Below are positions 27,865 through 36,451 of a stretch of 64,000 nt of DNA, one piece after another. Numbering within the stretch: the first letter of the stretch is position 1; every line of letters begins with the position of its first letter. The position numbers and the translations under genes are program-made. The DNA comes from Kluyvera sp036759925 (GTDB taxonomy: Bacteria; Pseudomonadota; Gammaproteobacteria; Enterobacterales; Enterobacteriaceae). The notes beneath the pieces are model-generated. The model did not search any database, was not told the DNA's origin, and worked only from the letters and a program-made list of their open reading frames with translations. The stretch is from positions 1 through 64,000 of the forward strand of contig NZ_JAPKIB010000006.1 of the NCBI RefSeq assembly GCF_036759925.1. Reading direction: 5' to 3'.

Positions 27865-29061
27865 TTACCTGACGAAATGTTTCGTCTGTATTGCCGCCTC
27901 TTCACGCGCCCTGGCATCAATCATCAGCACCTCATCCACGTTCTGTGGTTCACGGTGGTTAAGATGATTAAGCACCGCCAGATTGACGCTAGCAATATCT
28001 GTAAAGCGGATTTGGCCATCAAGGAACGCTGCCACGGAAACTTCGTTCGCCGCGTTCAGCGCCGTTGTTGCCGCCTGCCCCTGCTCGAAGGCTTCCATTG
28101 CCAGTTTCAGGCAAGGGTAGCGAGCATAATCTGGTTCTGAGAAGCTTAATGCGCCCATCTTGCAGAAATCTAACGGCTTCGCGCCAGAAACAACGCGATG
28201 AGGCCACGCCATGGTATTGGCGATTGGCGTCCGCATATCAGGCTCACCCAACTGCGCCAGTACGCTGCCGTCCTGGTACCGCACCATTGAGTGAATCACC
28301 GACTGAGGATGAATCAGTACTTCCATCTGCTTAGCTGAAGCATTGAACAGCCAGCGGGCTTCGATGTATTCCAGACCTTTATTCATCATAGTGGCCGAGT
28401 CGACGGAGATTTTACGCCCCATCGACCAGTTTGGATGACGGCAAGCCTGATCCGGCGTCATTGCGCCGAGCTCACTGATTGGCGTCTCACGGAACGGACC
28501 ACCTGACCCGGTAAGCAGAATGGATGACACCCCATGCTGCTCAAGGTCAGCGTACCCTAAGTCGGACTGAAAGCTTTGCGGTAAACTCTGAAAGATGGCG
28601 TTATGCTCACTATCAACCGGCAGAAGCTGCGCGCGATGCGCTTTGACCGCCTCCAGGAACAGGCGTCCGCAGGTCACCAGCGACTCTTTGTTCGCCAGCA
28701 GGATGGTTTTACCTGCACGAATAGCCGAGAGCGTCGGCAGCAGTCCCGCAGCACCAACGATGGCCGCCATCACCTGATCGACCTCATCCAGCGCTGCGAC
28801 ATCACACGCCGCCTGCTGCCCACAAAGCACTTCCGTACGGCTGCCATGTTCACGCAGCGCCAGCTTCACCGCATCAGCGCTCTTCGCATCATCCATTACC
28901 GCATAGCGAGGGACAAACTCCAGGCACTGTTCAACCATCCGCTCGACGTTTTTACCTGCCACCAGCGCCGTTACCGCAAAACGTTCACGGTTGTGACGCA
29001 CCACGTCCAGCGTGTTGCAACCAATAGAGCCCGTAGAGCCCAGGACAGTTAATTGCTTCAT
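27865..29061 (-). CDS. dxr: 1-deoxy-D-xylulose-5-phosphate reductoisomerase
   Basis: Dxr converts DXP to MEP with NADPH, the committed step of the non-mevalonate isoprenoid pathway and the fosmidomycin target. The 398 residues include the NADPH motif GSTGSIG (8-14), ANKESLV with K125, metal ligands D150 and E152 in PVDSEHNA, and the catalytic loop SGGPFRE. Its product pathway feeds uppS next door. An ERIC-type repeat and the frr terminator separate it from frr. Confidence 0.97.
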   Translation of the reverse strand: MKQLTVLGSTGSIGCNTLDVVRHNRERFAVTALVAGKNVERMVEQCLEFVPRYAVMDDAKSADAVKLALREHGSRTEVLCGQQAACDVAALDEVDQVMAAIVGAAGLLPTLSAIRAGKTILLANKESLVTCGRLFLEAVKAHRAQLLPVDSEHNAIFQSLPQSFQSDLGYADLEQHGVSSILLTGSGGPFRETPISELGAMTPDQACRHPNWSMGRKISVDSATMMNKGLEYIEARWLFNASAKQMEVLIHPQSVIHSMVRYQDGSVLAQLGEPDMRTPIANTMAWPHRVVSGAKPLDFCKMGALSFSEPDYARYPCLKLAMEAFEQGQAATTALNAANEVSVAAFLDGQIRFTDIASVNLAVLNHLNHREPQNVDEVLMIDARAREEAAIQTKHFVR

Positions 29062-29089
29062 GAGATATTCCGGATAGATAGATTTACTC

Positions 29090-29177
29090 TATGGATTTCA
29101 AGCAGCAGGAAGGCGGCAAGTGGTTCGGGTGAATGAGCGCAGCCAACGCACCAGCGGCTTGAAAGACGACGAGTAAA
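29090..29177. repeat. ERIC-type repeat lacking its central core
   Basis: The stretch contains the two outer arms I recall from the enterobacterial repetitive intergenic consensus: CAGGAAGGCGGCAAGTG (about 29106-29122) and GCGCAGCCAACGCACC (about 29137-29152), followed by GCTTGAAAGACGACGAGTA. The middle, which in full ERIC carries the CCCAGGAGCTTAC and GTAAGTGACTGGGG palindrome, is absent, leaving about 80 bp instead of about 127. The boundaries are approximate. Confidence 0.75.
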
Positions 29178-29180
29178 AGC

Positions 29181-29223
29181 AAAACGCCGCCAGCAAAGCA
29201 ATAATGCTTCCTGTACGGCGTTC
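29181..29223 (-). terminator. Terminator after frr
   Basis: Outer stem AACGCCG/CGGCGTT (29183-29189/29216-29222) encloses an inner AAGCA/TGCTT pairing. On the minus strand it is followed by UUUUGCUUUU, so it ends the leftward frr transcript. Confidence 0.75.
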
Positions 29224-29242
29224 ATCGCGCAACTTACACAGC

Positions 29243-29800
29243 TTAGAACTGCATCAGTTCCGCTTCTTTCTCAGCCAGCGCCGCTTCAATTTTCTTGATA
29301 GCAACGTCAGTCAGTTTCTGTACGTCTTCCTGAGAACGGCGATCGTCATCTTCGCTGATCTCTTTGTCTTTCAGCAGCGCCTTCACTTTATCGTTCGCAT
29401 CACGACGAACGTTACGCACGGAAACGCGCGCCTGTTCAGCTTCGCCACGGACGATTTTAGTCAGGTCTTTACGACGTTCTTCGGTCAGCGGAGGCAGCGG
29501 AACGCGAATGTCGGTACCGGCGGAGCTTGGGTTCAAGCCGAGGTCAGACGCCATAATCGCTTTCTCAACGGCCGGGCCCATAGAACGGTCGAATACGTTG
29601 ATTTTCAGGGTACGGGTATCTTCAACGGTTACGCTTGCCAGCTGACGCAGCGGCGTAGCGGTGCCGTAATACTCAACGACAATGCCGTCCAGCAGGCTAG
29701 GAGAAGCACGACCCGTGCGAATTTTGCTGATTTGGTTTTTGAATGCTTCTACGCATTTGTCCATGCGTACTTCAGCATCTTTTCTGATATCGCTAATCAC
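29243..29800 (-). CDS. frr: Ribosome recycling factor
   Basis: RRF works with EF-G to split post-termination ribosomes. The 185-residue, tRNA-shaped protein has the long three-helix bundle (for example MDKCVEAFKNQISKIRTGRA at 14-33, with the conserved arginine that contacts rRNA) and a small beta domain. Length and composition equal E. coli RRF. A 151-base gap separates it from pyrH upstream. Confidence 0.97.
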   Translation of the reverse strand: MISDIRKDAEVRMDKCVEAFKNQISKIRTGRASPSLLDGIVVEYYGTATPLRQLASVTVEDTRTLKINVFDRSMGPAVEKAIMASDLGLNPSSAGTDIRVPLPPLTEERRKDLTKIVRGEAEQARVSVRNVRRDANDKVKALLKDKEISEDDDRRSQEDVQKLTDVAIKKIEAALAEKEAELMQF

Positions 29801-29951
29801 GTTACGAATCCTTGAAAACTAGTCTCAGTCGACCAGACAATGACACATTGCTATGAATGCGCTAAGTATAGTCTCGTTTAAATCATGCCACAGAATATCT
29901 CAATTCTGCCGGATAAACGCGAATCTTACCCGGAAATGGCCTCAACGGAAA

Positions 29952-30677
29952 TTATTCCGTAATTAAAGTGCCTTCTTTTTCGCCCATCACCACGCGACGC
30001 AATGCGCCTGGTTTATTCATGTTGAATACGCGAATTGGCAATTTGTGGTCACGAGCCAGCGTAAAGGCCGCTAGATCCATGACTTTCAGTTCTTTATCCA
30101 GCACTTCGGTGTAGGTCAGCTGCTCATACATGGTGGCAGACGGATCTTTTGCTGGGTCAGCGGTGAACACGCCGTCAACTTTGGTTGCTTTCAGTACCAC
30201 GTCGGCTTCAATTTCGATGCCGCGCAGGCAGGCTGCAGAGTCAGTGGTAAAGAACGGGTTGCCAGTACCGGCGGACAGAATCACGACGCGGTTATTACGC
30301 AGCAGGCTGATGGCCTCTGCCCAGCTATAGTTGTCGCAAACGCCGTTCAGTGGAATCGCTGACATCAGGCGAGCGTTCACATAGGCGCGATGCAGTGCGT
30401 CACGCATTGCCAGGCCATTCATTACCGTTGCCAGCATGCCCATGTGGTCGCCCACAACGCGGTTCATACCTGCTTTCGCCAGACCCGCACCGCGGAACAG
30501 GTTGCCACCACCAATGACGACACCCACCTGGATGCCCAGCTCAACAAGTTCTTTAATCTCTTGCGCCATGCGGTCAAGAATACTTGCGTCAATACCGAAG
30601 CCTTCAGTCCCCTGCAATGCTTCACCGCTAAGCTTGAGCAGAATACGTTTGTAGACAGGTTTTGCGTTGGTAGCCAT
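29952..30677 (-). CDS. pyrH: UMP kinase
   Basis: PyrH phosphorylates UMP to UDP. It is a hexameric amino-acid-kinase-fold enzyme, unlike eukaryotic UMP kinases, activated by GTP and inhibited by UTP. The 241 residues include KLSGEAL (14-20) near the phosphate site and GGGNLFRG (about 57-64). It lies leftward after tsf, separated by the tsf terminator, and precedes frr. Confidence 0.97.
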   Translation of the reverse strand: MATNAKPVYKRILLKLSGEALQGTEGFGIDASILDRMAQEIKELVELGIQVGVVIGGGNLFRGAGLAKAGMNRVVGDHMGMLATVMNGLAMRDALHRAYVNARLMSAIPLNGVCDNYSWAEAISLLRNNRVVILSAGTGNPFFTTDSAACLRGIEIEADVVLKATKVDGVFTADPAKDPSATMYEQLTYTEVLDKELKVMDLAAFTLARDHKLPIRVFNMNKPGALRRVVMGEKEGTLITE

Positions 30678-30807
30678 TTTCTTTCCTGGAGTGTCACGAT
30701 TGGGATGGTAAAAATTCTGGTGACATCATGCGTTCCTTGCCAGAGCGTCCCTATAGGAGCTGGCTGATTCTCACATGACGATTTTGTGCGTTAACCTTTA
30801 GCGCACA

Positions 30808-30832
30808 AAAGAGAGCCGCCCTCAGGCGGCTC
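30808..30832 (-). terminator. Terminator after tsf
   Basis: Stem GAGCCGCC/GGCGGCTC (30813-30820/30825-30832) with loop CTCA is followed on the minus strand by UCUUUUGU. A second inverted repeat, TTTTGTGCGTTAACC with TTTAGCGCACAAAA, lies immediately beyond (30783-30810) and may reinforce it. Confidence 0.78.
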
Positions 30833-30843
30833 CTTTACAGCAA

Positions 30844-31695
30844 TTAAGACTGCTTGGACATTGCAGCAACTTCTGCTGCGAAGTCAGTCTCAACTTTCTC
30901 GATGCCTTCGCCCACTTCGAAGCGGATGAAGCCAGTTACGTCAGCGTTGTGCTCTTTCAGCAGCTGACCAACAGACTTGCTTGGATCCATAACGAATGGC
31001 TGGCCAGTCAGAGAAACTTCGCCGGTGAATTTCTTCATGCGGCCTTCAACCATTTTCTCTGCGATTTCTTTTGGCTTACCAGACTGCATCGCGATGTCCA
31101 GCTGTACCTGGTATTCTTTCTCTACCACTTCAGCGGATACGTCTTCTGGTTTAACGAATTCTGGCTTGCTTGCAGCAACGTGCATTGCCAGCTGTTTAAC
31201 CAGCTCTTCGTCAGCGCCTTTAGCAGCAACCAGAACACCGATCCGTGCGCCGTGCTGGTAGTTACCCAGAACTTCGCCTTCCAGGGAAGCCACGCGACGG
31301 ATGTTGATGTTCTCACCGATTTTAGCAACCAGCGCAACGCGTTCTTCTTCGAACTGTGCTTTCAGAACGTCAACGTCGGTGATGTTACCAGCAACAGCTG
31401 CGTCCAGAACTTTGTCAGCAAATGCCTGGAAACCGGTGTCTTTAGCAACGAAGTCAGTCTGGCAGTTAACTTCCAGAATGAAGGCGATGTTGCCATTGAT
31501 TTTGGTTTTGATCACGCCGTCAGCAGCAACGTTGCCTGCTTTTTTCGCTGCTTTGATAGCACCGGATTTACGCATGTTTTCGATTGCCAGCTCGATGTCG
31601 CCATTAGCTTCAGTCAGGGCTTTTTTGCAATCCATCATGCCTGCGCCAGTACGCTCACGCAGCTCTTTTACCAGGGAAGCGGTAATTTCAGCCAT
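30844..31695 (-). CDS. tsf: Translation elongation factor Ts
   Basis: EF-Ts is the nucleotide exchange factor for EF-Tu. The 283-residue protein starts MAEITASLVKELRERTGAGM at 31695 and has the EF-Tu-contacting TDFV motif at 80-83. An extension of 24 codons upstream is open but runs through the attenuator hairpin and lacks similarity, so it is excluded. It is the second gene of rpsB-tsf. Confidence 0.97.
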   Translation of the reverse strand: MAEITASLVKELRERTGAGMMDCKKALTEANGDIELAIENMRKSGAIKAAKKAGNVAADGVIKTKINGNIAFILEVNCQTDFVAKDTGFQAFADKVLDAAVAGNITDVDVLKAQFEEERVALVAKIGENINIRRVASLEGEVLGNYQHGARIGVLVAAKGADEELVKQLAMHVAASKPEFVKPEDVSAEVVEKEYQVQLDIAMQSGKPKEIAEKMVEGRMKKFTGEVSLTGQPFVMDPSKSVGQLLKEHNADVTGFIRFEVGEGIEKVETDFAAEVAAMSKQS

Positions 31696-31753
31696 TCTAA
31701 AATCCTCGGAAGATTTGATCTGCCCGGCGTCAAACCGCACAGATTTAAAAGTG

Positions 31754-31780
31754 AAAAAGGGGGCCATAAACAGGCCCCCT
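31754..31780 (-). terminator. Attenuator between rpsB and tsf
   Basis: Stem GGGGGCC/GGCCCCC (31759-31765/31773-31779) is followed by a five-U run on the minus strand. It lies in the 136-base rpsB-tsf gap, where partial termination would lower tsf relative to rpsB. Confidence 0.8.
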
Positions 31781-31831
31781 AACCAAACGTGTTACTACCT
31801 GGTTTATAAGGGCTCTTTCGAGCGTGCCTTA

Positions 31832-32557
31832 TTACTCAGCTTCTACGAAGCTTTCTTCCGCCTGGGAAGCCAGATCAGAAGAACGGCCTTCACGAACGGT
31901 AGCAGCAACTGCGCTCAGGTACAGGGTCACAGCACGGATTGCATCGTCGTTACCAGGGATAACGAAATCAACGCCATCTGGATCAGAGTTGGTATCAACG
32001 ATAGAGAATACTGGAATACCCAGGTTGTTCGCTTCTTTGATAGCAATGTGTTCATGGTCAGCATCGATAACGAACAGTGCGTCCGGCAGGCCGCCCATGT
32101 CTTTGATACCGCCCAGGCTGTTTTCCAGTTTCGCCAGCTCACGAGTACGCATCAGCGCTTCTTTCTTGGTCAGCTTGTCGAAAGTACCGTCCTGAGACTG
32201 AGTTTCCAGATCTTTCAGACGTTTGATGGACTGACGAACGGTTTTCCAGTTAGTCAGCATACCGCCCAGCCAGCGATGGTTCACGAAGAACTGGTCGCAG
32301 CTGTTAGCAGCTTCTTTCACAGCTTCGCTTGCAGCGCGCTTAGTACCAACGAAAAGGATTTTACCTTTACGAGCGGAGATCTTGTTCAGTTCAGCCAGAG
32401 CTTCGTTGAACATTGGTACAGTTTTCTCAAGGTTGATGATGTGAACTTTGTTACGAGCGCCGAAGATGAAAGGCTTCATTTTCGGGTTCCAGTAACGGGT
32501 CTGGTGACCGAAGTGAACACCAGCCTTGAGCATGTCGCGCATGGAAACAGTTGCCAT
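31832..32557 (-). CDS. rpsB: 30S ribosomal protein S2
   Basis: S2 binds late at the 30S head-platform junction together with S1. The 241-residue protein begins MATVSMRDMLKAGVHFGHQT and contains the conserved KPFIFGARNKVHIINLEKT. In E. coli, S2 represses its own operon by binding the rpsB leader, and a matching long leader is present here. AGAGG stands 8 bases before the ATG. Confidence 0.98.
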   Translation of the reverse strand: MATVSMRDMLKAGVHFGHQTRYWNPKMKPFIFGARNKVHIINLEKTVPMFNEALAELNKISARKGKILFVGTKRAASEAVKEAANSCDQFFVNHRWLGGMLTNWKTVRQSIKRLKDLETQSQDGTFDKLTKKEALMRTRELAKLENSLGGIKDMGGLPDALFVIDADHEHIAIKEANNLGIPVFSIVDTNSDPDGVDFVIPGNDDAIRAVTLYLSAVAATVREGRSSDLASQAEESFVEAE

Positions 32558-32575
32558 GGTTAAAACCTCTATAGA

Positions 32576-32711
32576 TTAAGTTGGGGTTATGCCTCCACGT
32601 ATCCCATATTACCGACCCCGAAGGGCACCCCGGAATATGTGCCGATACGTGTGTGTTATTTACACAAAGTGAGATTTGTCGCTTCCGGACAAAACAATGA
32701 ACGGAAGTTCG
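32576..32711 (-). ncRNA. tff: rpsB leader RNA (t44/tff type)
   Basis: The 150-base leader between the rpsB promoter and its ATG is structured. On the RNA strand the hairpin GGGGTGCCCUUCGGGGUC and a CACACACGUAUCGGCAC segment are visible. E. coli has the Rfam t44 (tff) RNA in exactly this place, and S2 autoregulation acts through this region. The ends given here are approximate, taken by analogy. Confidence 0.6.
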
Positions 32712-32717
32712 GCGCGC

Positions 32718-32747
32718 TTTATACCATAAAATCGATGCCGACACCAA
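32718..32747 (-). promoter_or_regulatory. rpsB-tsf promoter
   Basis: On the minus strand: -35 TTGGTG (complement of 32742-32747), an 18-bp spacer, -10 TATAAA (complement of 32718-32723), then the GC-rich discriminator GCGCGCC expected of a stringently controlled ribosomal promoter. Confidence 0.7.
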
Positions 32748-32830
32748 CAGTTGTTATCATTACGCAGGGCACGAAAGGCGAAGTTCAGAATGATTCTCAA
32801 TTTGGCACAGGACGCTTCTGGCTGTTAACA

Positions 32831-32857
32831 TTGACATCACTAATACTCAATTATTGT
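32831..32857 (+). promoter_or_regulatory. Candidate map promoter
   Basis: TTGACA (32831-32836) lies 52 bases before the map ATG, with TATTGT (32852-32857) as the nearest -10-like hexamer at a short 15-bp spacing. A small hairpin, TGTCGAAAAAATCGACA, follows. The -35 is convincing, the -10 is not. Confidence 0.35.
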
Positions 32858-32887
32858 CGAAAAAATCGACACTGATGGACATATTCC

Positions 32888-33682
32888 ATGGCGATTTCTA
32901 TTAAGACCCCTGAAGATATTGAAAAAATGCGCGTTGCCGGCCGTCTGGCCGCTGAAGTGCTGGAAATGATCGAACCGTACGTGAAGCCTGGCGTGACTAC
33001 TGGCGAACTGGACCGCATCTGCAATGACTATATCGTCAACGAGCAGAAAGCCATCTCCGCCTGTTTGAACTACCACGGTTTCCCAAAATCCGTCTGCATC
33101 TCCATTAATGAAGTGGTATGCCACGGTATTCCGGATGACGAAAAACACCTGAAAGACGGCGACATCGTCAACATCGACGTCACGGTCATCAAAGACGAGT
33201 TCCACGGTGACACCTCCAAAATGTTTATCGTCGGTAAACCAACCATTCTGGGCGAGCGTCTGTGCCGTGTGACTCAGGAAAGCCTCTACGTCGCGCTGAA
33301 AATGGTGAAACCGGGCGTGAACCTGCGCGAAATCGGCGCCGCTATCCAGAAGTTTGTGGAAGCGGAAGGCTTCTCCGTCGTGCGCGAATACTGCGGTCAC
33401 GGCATTGGCCGCGGCTTCCATGAAGAGCCGCAGGTATTGCACTATGACTCTCGTGAAACCGACGTGGTCCTAAAACAGGGCATGACCTTCACTATCGAAC
33501 CGATGGTGAACGCGGGTAAGAAAGAGATCCGCACCATGAAAGACGGCTGGACGGTAAAAACCAAAGACCGAAGCTTGTCTGCGCAGTACGAGCATACTAT
33601 TGTGGTGACAGACAACGGCTGCGAAATACTGACGTTACGCAAGGATGACACCATCCCGGCGATAATCTCGCACAACGAATAA
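32888..33682 (+). CDS. map: Methionine aminopeptidase (type I)
   Basis: MetAP removes the initiator Met from nascent proteins with a small second residue. The 264-residue pita-bread-fold enzyme has all five metal ligands at the E. coli positions: Asp97, Asp108, His171, Glu204 and Glu235, plus His79. It is divergent from rpsB and followed by a terminator. Confidence 0.98.
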   Translation: MAISIKTPEDIEKMRVAGRLAAEVLEMIEPYVKPGVTTGELDRICNDYIVNEQKAISACLNYHGFPKSVCISINEVVCHGIPDDEKHLKDGDIVNIDVTVIKDEFHGDTSKMFIVGKPTILGERLCRVTQESLYVALKMVKPGVNLREIGAAIQKFVEAEGFSVVREYCGHGIGRGFHEEPQVLHYDSRETDVVLKQGMTFTIEPMVNAGKKEIRTMKDGWTVKTKDRSLSAQYEHTIVVTDNGCEILTLRKDDTIPAIISHNE

Positions 33683-33684
33683 CG

Positions 33685-33711
33685 AAAAGCCGGCGAATGC
33701 CGGCTTTTTTT
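33685..33711 (+). terminator. Terminator between map and glnD
   Basis: Stem AAGCCGGC/GCCGGCTT (33687-33694/33699-33706) with loop GAAT and a T7 run starts 3 bases after the map stop and ends 35 bases before the glnD ATG. The glnD transcript must come from read-through or a promoter within map. Confidence 0.88.
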
Positions 33712-33745
33712 ATGGGTGATAGTTTTTTCTTATGGGCGGCGCGCG

Positions 33746-36418
33746 ATGAGTAATTCCATACCTGAACTGGCTTGTACCATTCTCCCTGCCCTGCCCGGTC
33801 AGCCGGAGAATCCGGTCGACTGGCCCGAAGCCAGTTTGAACTGCACCGATATCAAAAACCGGCTCGATGAGTTTCAGCGCTGGCTGGGCGTTGCCTTTGA
33901 CGAAGGCATCTCTGCCGAGCAATTGATTGAAGCGCGCACCGAGTTTATCGACCAACTGCTGCAACGCCTGTGGCTGCTGTACGGTTTTGGTCCCGTGGAA
34001 GATACGGCGCTGGTTGCCGTCGGCGGCTACGGTCGCGGCGAACTGCACCCCCTTTCCGATGTTGACCTACTGATTTTAAGCCGTAAAAAGCTGCCCGATG
34101 AGCAGGCGCAAAAAATTGGTGAACTGCTGACGCTGCTCTGGGACATTAAGCTGGAAGTGGGCCACAGCGTGCGAACACTGGAAGAGTGTCTGCTGGAAGG
34201 GCTATCGGACCTCACCGTCGCCACCAACCTGATTGAGTCACGCCTGCTGATTGGCGACGTTGCGCTGTTCCTTGAGCTGCAGAAACATATCTTCAGCGAG
34301 GGCTTCTGGCCGTCGGCAAACTTCTTCCCGGCCAAAGTCGCCGAGCAGGAAGCGCGCCACCAGCGCTATCATGGCACTAGTTACAACCTCGAACCGGACA
34401 TTAAAAGCAGCCCCGGCGGCTTGCGCGATATCCACACCATTCAGTGGGTCGCCCGCCGCCACTTCGGCGCGACATCACTCGATGAAATGGTGAGCTTCGG
34501 CTTCCTGACTGAAGCGGAGCGTAACGAGCTGAACGAGTGCCTGCACCTACTATGGCGTATCCGTTTTGCCCTGCACCTTGAACTCAATCGCTATGACAAC
34601 CGCCTGCTGTTCGACCGCCAGTTTAGCGTAGCCCGCCGCCTGAAGTACGAAGGCGAAGGCAACCAGCCGATCGAACACATGATGAAGGATTTCTATCGCG
34701 TCACCCGCCGCGTCGGCGAGCTGAATCACATGCTGCTGCAGCTTTTCGATGAGGCGATCCTCGCGCTCACCGAAGACGAAAAGCCGCGGGCGATTGACGA
34801 TGACTTCCAGCTGCGCGGCACGCTTATCGATCTACGCGACGACACCCTGTTCGTCCGTGAGCCGCAGGCCATTCTGCGCATGTTCCACATCATGGTGCGT
34901 AACAGCAGCATTACCGGTATTTACTCGACCACGCTGCGCCATCTACGTCATGCGCGTCGCCACCTTAGCCAGCCATTGTGCTACATCCCGGAAGCACGTG
35001 AGCTGTTCCTGAGCATGCTTCGTCACCAGGGCGCCGTCAGTCGTGGCTTGCTGCCGATGCACCGTCACAGCGTGCTGTGGGCCTATATGCCACAGTGGTC
35101 CTATATCGTCGGTCAGATGCAGTTTGACCTGTTCCACGCCTACACCGTGGATGAACACACGATTCGCGTGATGCTCAAGCTTGAGAGCTTTGCCCACGAA
35201 GAGACACGCCCGCGCCATCCGTTGTGCGTCGATCTCTGGCCACGGCTGAATCATCCAGAGCTTATTTTAATTGCCGCCCTGTTTCATGATATCGCTAAAG
35301 GGCGCGGCGGTGACCACTCCATTCTCGGCGCGCAGGATGTCCTGAAGTTCGCCGAGCTGCACGGTCTTAACTCGCGAGAAACCCAACTGGTCGCCTGGCT
35401 GGTACGTCAGCATCTGCTGATGTCGGTCACTGCCCAGCGTCGCGATATTCAGGATCCAGAAGTGATTAAACAGTTTGCCGAAGAGGTGCAGACCGAGCAT
35501 CGCCTGCGCTTCCTGGTATGCCTGACGGTTGCCGATATCTGCGCCACCAACGAAACCTTGTGGAATAGCTGGAAGCAGAGCCTGCTGCGCGAGCTTTACT
35601 TCGCCACCGAGAAACAGCTACGTCGTGGGATGCAGAACACGCCGGATATGCGCGAACGCGTTCGTCATCATCAAATGCAGGCGCTGGCGTTGCTGCGTAT
35701 GGACAACATCAACGAAGAAGCGCTGCACCAAATCTGGAATCGCTGTCGCGCCAACTACTTTGTGCGCCATACGCCGAACCAGCTTGCGTGGCATGCCCGC
35801 CATCTGCTGAAGCACGATCTGACGCAGCCGATGATCCTACTCAGTCCACAGGCCACCCGAGGCGGTACGGAGATCTTTATCTGGAGCCCGGACCGCCCCT
35901 ATCTGTTTGCCGCCGTGTGCGCCGAGCTTGACCGCCGCAACCTTAGCGTCCATGACGCGCAGATTTTCACCACCCGCGACGGTATGGCGATGGACTCCTT
36001 TATCGTCCTTGAGCCAGACGGCAGCCCGCTCTCCGGCGACCGTCACGAAGCCATCCGCTTTGGGCTGGAACAGGCGATTACCCAACGCAGCTGGCAGCCA
36101 CCGCAGCCCCGTCGTCAGGCAGCAAAACTGCGCCACTTCTCGGTCGATACCGAGGTCAATTTCCTGCCGACCCACACCGACCGAAAATCATTCCTCGAGC
36201 TTATCGCGCTCGACCAACCCGGCCTGCTCGCTCGCGTCGGCCAGGTGTTTGCCGACCTCGGGATCTCGCTCCACGGGGCGAGAATTACGACAATTGGTGA
36301 ACGAGTAGAAGATTTATTTATAATCGCCACCGCCGACCGGCGTGCGCTTAATAATGTGCTCCAGCAAGAAGTGCAACAACGGTTGACAGCAGCCCTCAAT
36401 CCAAACGATAAAGGGTGA
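33746..36418 (+). CDS. glnD: Bifunctional PII uridylyltransferase/uridylyl-removing enzyme GlnD
   Basis: GlnD senses glutamine and adds or removes UMP on PII proteins (GlnB, GlnK), setting glutamine synthetase activity and NtrC signalling. The 890 residues, the same as E. coli, comprise a nucleotidyltransferase domain with GGYGRGELHPLSDVD (GG at 93-94, Asp105 and Asp107), an HD domain for deuridylylation (HPLCVDLWPR, FHDIAKGRGGDHS, about 460-600), and two C-terminal ACT domains (about 705-890) that bind glutamine. The ATG at 33746 was chosen on family length over a GTG 30 bases earlier, which lies next to the terminator. Confidence 0.96.
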   Translation: MSNSIPELACTILPALPGQPENPVDWPEASLNCTDIKNRLDEFQRWLGVAFDEGISAEQLIEARTEFIDQLLQRLWLLYGFGPVEDTALVAVGGYGRGELHPLSDVDLLILSRKKLPDEQAQKIGELLTLLWDIKLEVGHSVRTLEECLLEGLSDLTVATNLIESRLLIGDVALFLELQKHIFSEGFWPSANFFPAKVAEQEARHQRYHGTSYNLEPDIKSSPGGLRDIHTIQWVARRHFGATSLDEMVSFGFLTEAERNELNECLHLLWRIRFALHLELNRYDNRLLFDRQFSVARRLKYEGEGNQPIEHMMKDFYRVTRRVGELNHMLLQLFDEAILALTEDEKPRAIDDDFQLRGTLIDLRDDTLFVREPQAILRMFHIMVRNSSITGIYSTTLRHLRHARRHLSQPLCYIPEARELFLSMLRHQGAVSRGLLPMHRHSVLWAYMPQWSYIVGQMQFDLFHAYTVDEHTIRVMLKLESFAHEETRPRHPLCVDLWPRLNHPELILIAALFHDIAKGRGGDHSILGAQDVLKFAELHGLNSRETQLVAWLVRQHLLMSVTAQRRDIQDPEVIKQFAEEVQTEHRLRFLVCLTVADICATNETLWNSWKQSLLRELYFATEKQLRRGMQNTPDMRERVRHHQMQALALLRMDNINEEALHQIWNRCRANYFVRHTPNQLAWHARHLLKHDLTQPMILLSPQATRGGTEIFIWSPDRPYLFAAVCAELDRRNLSVHDAQIFTTRDGMAMDSFIVLEPDGSPLSGDRHEAIRFGLEQAITQRSWQPPQPRRQAAKLRHFSVDTEVNFLPTHTDRKSFLELIALDQPGLLARVGQVFADLGISLHGARITTIGERVEDLFIIATADRRALNNVLQQEVQQRLTAALNPNDKG

Positions 36419-36451
36419 CGTATTTTTTTAAGTAAATGGAAAGAGTAAACA

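Noticed and set aside
27724..28140. A rightward open frame across the dxr-uppS gap and dxr 3' end
   Set aside because: It begins on the dxr terminator hairpin and runs antisense through dxr; no ribosome site and no family match.
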